A stretch of DNA of 64,000 bases, taken from positions 267,759 through 331,758 of the forward strand of contig CBDCGS010000008.1 of assembly GCA_965216915.1 (NCBI GenBank), in the 5' to 3' direction. The first letter of the stretch is position 1. Each line of letters begins with the position of its first letter. This document shows positions 58,010 through 64,000 of this stretch, one piece after another. Origin of the DNA: CBDCGS01 sp965216915. Lineage in GTDB: Bacteria > Pseudomonadota > Alphaproteobacteria > UBA828. The notes beneath the pieces are model-generated. The model was not told the origin of the DNA, ran no database searches, and was given only the letters and a program-made list of their open reading frames with translations. The translations under genes were made by a program, and so were the position numbers.

Positions 58010-60463
58010 ATGACATCTGACGGCGAATCCGCCGCCGAGCGGCGCCTCCTCGCGATCTTGGAGGCGAGCCCCGTCGCAGTCGCCATGGCGCACATCGACG
58101 GCGGTAAGATCGCCTACGTCAATGAACGCTGGCGCACCCTGCACCGTGTCGGCGCGGAGGACGTGACGACCGATCGGGCGACGAGCTTCTATGCCGACCC
58201 GACCGACCGCGAGACCCTGCTCGCACGCCTCGCGCGCGAGGGCGAGGTGCGCGATGTCGAGGTGAAGCTGCGCGCGCGCGACGGCACCGAATTTTGGGGG
58301 CTCGTCTCGCTCTTCCCCTACGACCTCGAGGGCGAGCCCGCCGTGCTCGTCTGGATCTACGACATATCAGCCCGCAAGGCCGCCGAGCAGGAGATCGCAC
58401 GCCAGGTGGTGATCACCCGCAACATCCTCGAGACCATGGACGAGGGTGTGATCATGGTCGACAACGACATGCGGGTCGTCGCCTACAACAGCCGCTACGC
58501 GGAGCTCTACGAGTTTTCGCAGGCGTTTCTCGACACCCGCCCGGATTTCCACGAGCTCGTGATGCGATGGTACCGCGAGCGCGGCTCCGACCACATGACG
58601 CTGGCGCGCTCGCTCGAGGGCGCCAAATCGCCGACCCCGTTCCAATATGAATGGTCCTTCGCGGACGAGCGCATCATCGAGGTGCGCCACCTGCCGCGCG
58701 AGGACGGCTGGTTCGTGCGCGTGTTCACCGACATCACCGAGCGGCGGCGCGCACAGGAAGCGCTGCGAGCGCAAACCAACGCCGTTGCCTTGCTGCACAA
58801 AACGGCCGCCATTGCGAACCAGGCGCAGACGATCGAGGAGGCGGTGCGGCTCTGCCTGGAGGACGTATGCGCCTATTTGGGCTGGCCGGTGGGCCACGCC
58901 TTCGTGCGCGCACAAGAGGAGCCAGGCGCGATCGTGAAGCCGGGCTACTGGTACCTCGCCGATCCCGTGCGCCTGGCGCCGTTCCGCGAAGCGACCGCCG
59001 GGCAACGCTTCGAGGCCGGCGTCGGCCTGATCGGGCTCGTCATGCGGACGGGCGAACCACGCTGGGTTCCGGAGGTTGCCGAGGATCCGTCGTTCGTGCG
59101 CGCGGCCGGCGCCAAGGCGGTGGGTCTACGAGCCGGCTTCGCCGTGCCGGTGGTGGTCGGGCCGCGCGTCGAGGCCGTGCTCGAGTTCTTTTCGACCGAC
59201 GTGCATCCGCGCGATGACGATGTGCTCCAGCTCGTCACCAGCATCGGGACGCAGCTCGGCCGTGTGATCGAGCGCATGACCGCCGAAGACGAGATGCGGC
59301 GCGCGAAAGAGGCCGCAGAGCAGGCGAGCCGCGCGAAGTCCTCGTTTCTCGCGAGCATGAGCCACGAGCTGCGCACCCCGCTCAGCTCCATCATCGGTTT
59401 CACACAGCTGCTCGGGCTCAAGGGCGATGATGCGCTCTCGGAGAAACAGAGGCGCTATGTCGACATCGTTTCCGAGAACGCCCAGCATCTGCTGGCGCTG
59501 ATCAACGACCTGCTCGACCTCGCGCGCGTCGAGGCGGGCAAGATCGACATCTCATTCGATACCGTCGCGACCGACGATCTGGTCGAGGAGTGCATCAGCC
59601 TGATCCAGCCGCTCGCGAGCCAGCACGGCATCATGCTGGTCGACACGCGGCGCGATGGTGGTCTGCCGCGCGTGCGGGCCGATGCGACGCGTCTGAAGCA
59701 GGTGCTGCTCAACCTGCTCTCCAACGCCATCAAGTACAACCGCAAGAACGGACGGGTGACGCTCGACTATGCGGTGCTCGACACGGGCGTGCTCCGCATC
59801 AGCGTCGTCGATACCGGCCCGGGCATCCCCCCGGAGCGCCAGGCGGCGCTCTTTCAGCGGTTCGAGCGGCTGGGCGCGGAGACCGGGCAGATCGAGGGCA
59901 CCGGAATCGGCCTGGTGCTCGCCAAGCAGCTCGTCGCCTTGATGGGTGGCACGCTCGATTTCGAATCGGTGGTCGGTGAGGGCTCGACCTTCTGGATCGA
60001 CATGCCGATCGACGATCGGCCCGGCTCAGCCCCGAGCGACACGAGCGTCGCGCTCGAGGATGTGCGCTGGACCCATGCGCGGCCCGGCGGCTACACGCTG
60101 CTCTACGTCGAGGACAGCAGCTACAGTATCAGCCTCATGCGCGAGCTGGTGGAGCGGCTCGACGGGCTGACGCTCATCACGAGCGAAACCGCGACGGTGG
60201 GCTTCAAGCTCGCCCTCGAAGAGACGCCGGATGTGATCATCCTCGACATCAACCTGCCCGACATGGATGGCTACGCGCTGCGCCGCCTGCTGGCCAGCGA
60301 TGAGCGCACCCGCGAGATCCCGGTTCTCGCGCTCAGTGCGGGCGCGATGAAGAGCGACATCGAACGCGGGCGGCGGGAAGGCTTTCGCGAGTACCTCACC
60401 AAGCCGATCGACCTCAGGCAGCTCGCCGCCGCGCTCGACCGCGTGCTTTCGGAGTTGCCGTAG
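58010..60463 (+). CDS. PAS/GAF hybrid sensor histidine kinase
   Basis: An 817-residue soluble kinase with no membrane span. Two PAS domains (about residues 12-130 and 140-250, 'ITERRRAQEAL' at the end) and a GAF domain (about 265-425) sense cytoplasmic signals. HisKA has His452 ('SMSHELRTPLSS'). The ATPase region shows 'LSNAIKYN', 'VVDTGPGIPP' and 'GTGIGLVLAKQLV'. A C-terminal receiver has Asp746 ('ILDINLPDMDG') and 'LTKPIDL'. A single-domain response regulator follows 63 bases later, suggesting a phosphorelay. The PAS ligand is unknown. Confidence 0.93.
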   Translation: MTSDGESAAERRLLAILEASPVAVAMAHIDGGKIAYVNERWRTLHRVGAEDVTTDRATSFYADPTDRETLLARLAREGEVRDVEVKLRARDGTEFWGLVSLFPYDLEGEPAVLVWIYDISARKAAEQEIARQVVITRNILETMDEGVIMVDNDMRVVAYNSRYAELYEFSQAFLDTRPDFHELVMRWYRERGSDHMTLARSLEGAKSPTPFQYEWSFADERIIEVRHLPREDGWFVRVFTDITERRRAQEALRAQTNAVALLHKTAAIANQAQTIEEAVRLCLEDVCAYLGWPVGHAFVRAQEEPGAIVKPGYWYLADPVRLAPFREATAGQRFEAGVGLIGLVMRTGEPRWVPEVAEDPSFVRAAGAKAVGLRAGFAVPVVVGPRVEAVLEFFSTDVHPRDDDVLQLVTSIGTQLGRVIERMTAEDEMRRAKEAAEQASRAKSSFLASMSHELRTPLSSIIGFTQLLGLKGDDALSEKQRRYVDIVSENAQHLLALINDLLDLARVEAGKIDISFDTVATDDLVEECISLIQPLASQHGIMLVDTRRDGGLPRVRADATRLKQVLLNLLSNAIKYNRKNGRVTLDYAVLDTGVLRISVVDTGPGIPPERQAALFQRFERLGAETGQIEGTGIGLVLAKQLVALMGGTLDFESVVGEGSTFWIDMPIDDRPGSAPSDTSVALEDVRWTHARPGGYTLLYVEDSSYSISLMRELVERLDGLTLITSETATVGFKLALEETPDVIILDINLPDMDGYALRRLLASDERTREIPVLALSAGAMKSDIERGRREGFREYLTKPIDLRQLAAALDRVLSELP

Positions 60464-60526
60464 CGCGTCTATCATCGCGCCGGCGGGTCGTGGCGATCGC
60501 GCCAATGCCGTGGAGACGAGAGCGCG

Positions 60527-60889
60527 ATGGATCAGCCAGCGCATCTCCTCGTCGTCGATGACGATGAGGACATCCGATTTCTGCTCAGCGAGTTCTTCGG
60601 CGGTGTCGGCTATCGCGTGACGGCCGTCAGCTCGGGCGCTGCGCTGCGCGAGGCGGTCACGGCCGGCGGGATCGACCTCGTGTTGCTCGACATGAGCCTG
60701 CCCGACGAGAGCGGCCTCGCGCTCGCGGGCGCCGTGTTGGCCCCGGGCGGCATCCCGTTCGTCTTCGTCACCGGCAAGGACGATACGGCCGAGCGCGACG
60801 AGGGCCTCGCGGCCGGCGCGCTCGACTATGTGGTCAAGCCCTTCAACCTCGCCGCGCTGCTGGAGATGGTGCAAAGCGCGCTCGGCTAG
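60527..60889 (+). CDS. Single-domain response regulator
   Basis: A 120-residue CheY-like receiver with no output domain. The acidic pocket is 'LLVVDDDEDIRFLL', the phospho-acceptor Asp55 is in 'LVLLDMSLPDESG', the threonine in 'FVFVTGKDDT', and the lysine in 'DYVVKPFNL'. It follows the hybrid kinase in the same direction. It may pass phosphate to an Hpt protein or act by protein contact. Confidence 0.92.
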   Translation: MDQPAHLLVVDDDEDIRFLLSEFFGGVGYRVTAVSSGAALREAVTAGGIDLVLLDMSLPDESGLALAGAVLAPGGIPFVFVTGKDDTAERDEGLAAGALDYVVKPFNLAALLEMVQSALG

Positions 60890-60905
60890 ACCGGAAAAAC
60901 CGGAC

Positions 60906-60941
60906 GCGGCCGCACACCACGCCTGCCTGGCGTGCGGCCGC
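60906..60941. terminator. Palindrome between convergent genes, probable terminator
   Basis: GCGGCCGCAC (60906-60915) pairs with GTGCGGCCGC (60932-60941). On the minus strand the stem is followed by GTCCGGTTTTT, so it suits the amidase gene; on the plus strand no T-run follows. It abuts the amidase stop codon. Confidence 0.55.
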
Positions 60942-62366
60942 CTAAATGCTCGGCCGCTGGCTCCACGGGTTGGTGGCGCCTTCGAAGGCGGCGGCGGCGC
61001 GGAAGACGCTGGCGTCGTCGAAGGGGCGGCCGACGATCTGCATGCCGGTCGGCACGCCGTAGGACGAGAAGCCGGTCGGCACGCTCATCACCGGGCACTG
61101 GCTCACCAGGTTGAAGCCGTGGGTCATCACCCAGCCCACATAGGCCTGCACGACGCGCCCGTTGATGCGGTAGTCGGGATCGGCGTCGTCGTGGTCCGCC
61201 TTCACCGCGGGCACCGCGAGGGTCGGGCAGATCATGGCGTTGTACTTCTTGAGCACGGGCTGAAGCTGCTGCCACATCCAACCGCGGAAGGTGTAGCACT
61301 GGTAGATGCGCGCCGCGCTGTGGCGGAGGCCGTTCTCGAGCAGGCGCACGACATAGGGGTCCATCTCATACTGCCAGCGCGGCAGATACTGGCCCGCAAT
61401 GCCGGCGAAGAGGCCCTCCCACCAGGTCATCCAGCAATCGAGCACGCCCCAGTTCCAGCCGAGATCGATCTCGTCGACCTCGGCGCCGAGGCCGCGCAGC
61501 GTCTCGACCGCGGCGCGCGTGTTGCGCTGCACCTCGGGGTGCACCTCGACATAGCCGAGGTCCTTCGTGAAGGCGATCTTCCAGCCCTTGATCCCCTCGT
61601 AGCTCGTCGGCAAGCGGACGCGGCCCGGCAGCGTGCAGAGATCCTCCGGATGGGGCCCGGACATGACGTTCTGCATCAGCGCGGCATCGGCGACGCTCCG
61701 CACCATCGGGCCATAGTGGAGGATCGTCTCCATCGGATGGTCGCGATCGAGCGGGTTGCGGCCGAAGGGCGGCTTGTAGCCGAAAATGCCACAGGCCGAG
61801 GCGGGAATGCGGATCGAGCCGCCGCCATCGGTGCCGTCTGCGAGCGTGGTCATGCCGCCCGCCACCGCAGCACCCGCGCCGCCGGAGGAGCCGCCCGAGG
61901 TGTATTCGAGGTTCCACGGGTTCGGCGTGATGCCGAAGAGCGGGCTGTGCGTCGCGCCCGAATAGGCGAACTCGGGCGTCGTCGTGCGCATGTGCATGAT
62001 CGCGCCGGCGCGCAGCAGGCGGTCGACCGTCGGCGCCGAATAGTCCGGCCGGTGATGCTCGAAGATCTTCGAGCCGAAGGTCGTGATCTCGCCCTTGACG
62101 GGGTGGAAATCCTTGATCGCAACCGGCACGCCCTCGAGCGCGCGCAGGCGGCCGTCGGTCTTGCCGTAGCGTTCCTCGGCCTTTTTCGCTTGCTCCCGCG
62201 CGCGGTCGAAAAAGTCGTAGGTGATCGCGTTGACCTTGGGGTTGATCGCTTGCGCGCGCGCGATCAGCGCATCGAGCAGCTCGACCGGCGAAAGCGTGCG
62301 GGCCCGGAAGCTCGCGAGCGCCTCGCTGGCGGTCATGTAGCAAAGCTCGAGATCGGGGGTCGCCAT
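60942..62366 (-). CDS. Amidase-signature family hydrolase
   Basis: A 474-residue amidase. The triad is lysine in 'VPVAIKDFHPVKG', cis-serine in 'TSGGSSGGAGAAV', and the nucleophile in 'DGTDGGGSIRIPAS'. The active-site layout fits bacterial amidases of unknown specificity. The ATG at 62366 has GGGAGGAAACC upstream; the longer frame shadows the next gene. It lies 53 bases downstream of the Gfo/Idh dehydrogenase and shares its direction, as does the D-aminoacylase-like gene, suggesting an N-acyl compound degradation operon. Confidence 0.92.
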   Translation of the reverse strand: MATPDLELCYMTASEALASFRARTLSPVELLDALIARAQAINPKVNAITYDFFDRAREQAKKAEERYGKTDGRLRALEGVPVAIKDFHPVKGEITTFGSKIFEHHRPDYSAPTVDRLLRAGAIMHMRTTTPEFAYSGATHSPLFGITPNPWNLEYTSGGSSGGAGAAVAGGMTTLADGTDGGGSIRIPASACGIFGYKPPFGRNPLDRDHPMETILHYGPMVRSVADAALMQNVMSGPHPEDLCTLPGRVRLPTSYEGIKGWKIAFTKDLGYVEVHPEVQRNTRAAVETLRGLGAEVDEIDLGWNWGVLDCWMTWWEGLFAGIAGQYLPRWQYEMDPYVVRLLENGLRHSAARIYQCYTFRGWMWQQLQPVLKKYNAMICPTLAVPAVKADHDDADPDYRINGRVVQAYVGWVMTHGFNLVSQCPVMSVPTGFSSYGVPTGMQIVGRPFDDASVFRAAAAFEGATNPWSQRPSI

Positions 62367-62419
62367 GGTTTCCTCCCGTCGATCAGTGTTGTCGTTATCG
62401 TTGCGGGCCGGCGGCCTGG

Positions 62420-63484
62420 CTAGAGGTGCACCACCGCTTGCGTGCGAATGCTCTCGTCGGCCGCGAGCACGATGCGCAGGCTGTTGACGGCGCTCTCCAT
62501 GTGCTCGCTCAGGTCGACGTCCTCCTGGATCGCCTTGAGCAGAAACTCTTGCTCGCGGTCGCAGAGCTGCTGGTGGTCGGGCTCGTCGGCCATGCTGACC
62601 CATTCGTCCTCGCGCACGAAATTGTTCGCCGCGTCGATCTCGCTCGAGTGGCAGAGCAGCGCGTTGGTTTTGGTGTGGGAATCGATGTCGTCGGAGGCGG
62701 CGTGGTCCTGGCCCTCCTGCGGCATCACGATGCTCACCGAGCCTTTCGGTCCCACCACGTCCTTCACGAAGAACGAGACCTCGCTCATCATCGGGCCCCA
62801 GCCGGCCTCGTACCAGCCCACCGACCCGTCGTCGAATTCGACATGGAGATGGCCGTAGTTCTGCATCTTGGTCTGGTCGGTGAGCTTGGCGCCGATGCCG
62901 TGCACGCGGATCGGCTTGGCGCCGGTCATCTGGCACATCACGTCGACATAGTGGACGCCGCAATCGACGATCGGGGTGAGCGATTCCATCAGGTTGCGGT
63001 GCCAGTTCCAGGCCTCGCCGCGGCTCTGCTGGTTGAGGTTCATGCGCATGACGAGCGGCTTGCCAAGGCCTTGCGCGCGCCTGATGAACTCCTGCCACGC
63101 CGGGTGGACGCGCAGGATGTAGCCGATCACGAGCTTCTTGTTCGCAGCGCGCGCCTTGTCGACGATCGCCTGCGCGTCCTCGACCGTGGTCGCGAGCGGC
63201 TTCTCCGTGAACACGTGGCAGCCCGCGTCGAAGGCCTTGGCGCACATCTCGGCATGCGTGTCGGGCCAGGTGTTGATCGAAACGACGTCGGGCTTCGCCG
63301 CGGCGAGCGCGTCGTCATAGTTGTCGTAGCGTGCCACATCGGCCATCTCGGCCGGCAGGTCGTTCCGCCCCATGATGTTGCGGCTGCACAGGCCGACCAG
63401 CTCGTAGCCATCGATCTTGGCGTAGGCCTTGGCGTGGCTCAGACCCATATTGCCGACACCGACCACCAACACGCGCAAGCTCAT
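62420..63484 (-). CDS. Gfo/Idh/MocA-family oxidoreductase
   Basis: A 354-residue NAD(P)-dependent dehydrogenase. The Rossmann start is 'VLVVGVGNMGLSHAKAY', the family Glu-Lys-Pro is in 'VFTEKPLATTVEDA', and the catalytic-domain histidine region is 'DCGVHYVDVMCQM'. Members oxidise sugars, inositols and related polyols. The C-terminal 'EFLLKAIQEDVDLSEHMESA' is typical. It stands between an amidase and a D-aminoacylase-like gene, all on the minus strand. Confidence 0.92.
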   Translation of the reverse strand: MSLRVLVVGVGNMGLSHAKAYAKIDGYELVGLCSRNIMGRNDLPAEMADVARYDNYDDALAAAKPDVVSINTWPDTHAEMCAKAFDAGCHVFTEKPLATTVEDAQAIVDKARAANKKLVIGYILRVHPAWQEFIRRAQGLGKPLVMRMNLNQQSRGEAWNWHRNLMESLTPIVDCGVHYVDVMCQMTGAKPIRVHGIGAKLTDQTKMQNYGHLHVEFDDGSVGWYEAGWGPMMSEVSFFVKDVVGPKGSVSIVMPQEGQDHAASDDIDSHTKTNALLCHSSEIDAANNFVREDEWVSMADEPDHQQLCDREQEFLLKAIQEDVDLSEHMESAVNSLRIVLAADESIRTQAVVHL

Positions 63485-63539
63485 TCCCGCCTCCTTCGTC
63501 TCGTGTTTGTCTGAACGTTACACGCCGGGCGCGGCGCCG

Positions 63540-64000
63540 TTAAGCGCGTTCCCGCCTGAGCGCGCGGCCCGGGCGCGCGCCCGTCCACGCGCCACCCTCG
63601 CGGATCACGCTGCCGTTGACCATGACGAGGTCGATCCCGGCGGCCGGCTCCTTCGGCTGCTCGAAGGTCGCGCGCGCGGCGATCGTCTCGGCGTCGAAAA
63701 TCACGATGTCGGCGAACGCGCCTTCGCGGATCTCGCCGCGGTCGGCGAGGCCGAACTGCCCGGCGCTGAGGCCGGTCATGCGGCGCACGGCTTCCTCGAG
63801 GGTGAAAAGCCCCTCGTCGCGTGCATAGTGGCCGAGCACGCGCGGGAAGGTGCCCCAGAGCCTGGGGTGCGGATGCGCATCGTGGGGCAGGCCGTCGGAG
63901 CCGATCATGCTGTGCGGGTAGGCGAGGATGCGGCGCACGTCGGCCTCGTCCATCATGAAATAGATCGCGCCACCGGGGCGCAGCGCGGCGGCGGTGTCAA
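63540..64000 (-). CDS. N-acyl-D-amino-acid deacylase-like amidohydrolase, C-terminal part
   Basis: The C-terminal 153 residues of an amidohydrolase cut by the right window edge; the frame is open to base 63998. 'HSMIGSDGLPHDAHPHPR' holds the late metal or catalytic aspartate. 'GTFPRVLGHYARDEGLFTLE' (in part) and 'VRRMTGLSAGQFGL' are characteristic of D-aminoacylases, which deacylate N-acyl-D-amino acids. The tail 'GREGAFADIVIFD'-like stretch ('REGAFADIVIFDAETI') closes the small beta domain. It lies 55 bases upstream of the Gfo/Idh gene. Confidence 0.9.
   Translation of the reverse strand, partial: DTAAALRPGGAIYFMMDEADVRRILAYPHSMIGSDGLPHDAHPHPRLWGTFPRVLGHYARDEGLFTLEEAVRRMTGLSAGQFGLADRGEIREGAFADIVIFDAETIAARATFEQPKEPAAGIDLVMVNGSVIREGGAWTGARPGRALRRERA

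Noticed and set aside
62367..63245. A long N-terminal extension of the amidase frame.
   Set aside because: It lies within the Gfo/Idh gene in another frame and has no amidase features; ATG 62366 has GGGAGGAAACC upstream.
1..64000. CRISPR arrays, insertion sequences or a replication origin.
   Set aside because: No regularly spaced direct repeats, no transposase-like proteins with terminal inverted repeats, and no DnaA-box clusters were noticed.

Overview
The window is a G+C-rich chromosomal stretch from an alphaproteobacterium, most likely Rhodospirillales-like. The reasons are the strong G/C third-position bias, the minus-strand gene order dgt-argS-SPOR-nagZ-M50-scpA-scpB ... tatA-tatB-tatC-serS-surE-pcm-nlpD facing erpA-xthA, an alphaproteobacterial RpoH, and frequent 1-4 base stop/start overlaps. 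I see no phage, plasmid, transposase or CRISPR signature. Species cannot be named from the sequence alone.

Layout. 1-4.1 kb: end of a sugar ABC permease gene, small secreted proteins, a uronate-dehydrogenase-like enzyme, and a monocistronic exported peptide with its own AT-rich promoter region and terminator. 4.1-12.6 kb: hybrid histidine kinase, tRNA-Glu(CUC), TPR/SPOR protein, a coupled operon of a one-TM protein, a JAMM peptidase and threonine aldolase, divergent rluD, then rpoH and a cupin. 12.6-17.7 kb: a probable N,N-dimethylformamidase locus (small subunit, large subunit, SDR) behind an AT-rich island with symmetric elements, a lone EF-Tu-barrel protein, and a decaying antitoxin/PIN-toxin pair. 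17.9-35.7 kb: an almost unbroken minus-strand housekeeping block for envelope, DNA and translation functions. A Fur-box-linked ferric ABC transporter (permease and ATPase, no binding protein) splits this block between scpB and tatA. At its head sit three uncharacterised genes: a MotA/TolQ/ExbB-like channel, an ExbD/MotB-like partner with a large beta-rich domain, and a two-TM protein. 35.8-41.6 kb: erpA, xthA, a GFA-like protein, a type III polyketide synthase beside a HypE/AIR-synthase-like protein, two secreted/anchored unknowns, and a LysE exporter.

41.7-54.1 kb is an amine/amide utilisation region. Facing left are a glutamine-synthetase-like ligase, an amidohydrolase (together a split version of the FluG architecture) and an N-formylglutamate-amidohydrolase-like protein. 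Facing right are an SDR, a class III aminotransferase, a Tat-exported polyamine-type binding protein, a terminator, then the ATPase and two permeases, an amidase and an EamA exporter. My inference is that an amine is imported, gamma-glutamylated or transaminated, oxidised and hydrolysed. 54.1-64 kb has a methyltransferase, an alpha/beta hydrolase, an SDR-MFS pair, a PAS/GAF hybrid kinase with a single-domain response regulator, an amidase, a Gfo/Idh dehydrogenase and the end of a D-aminoacylase-like gene.

The best candidate for an undescribed system is the three-gene ion-channel/motor-like module at 33961-35690. Other items worth a look are the split FluG-like locus, the exported peptide at 3512, the putative operator of the dimethylformamidase locus, and the decayed toxin-antitoxin pair. 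All functions are from reading motifs by eye; no database search was done.
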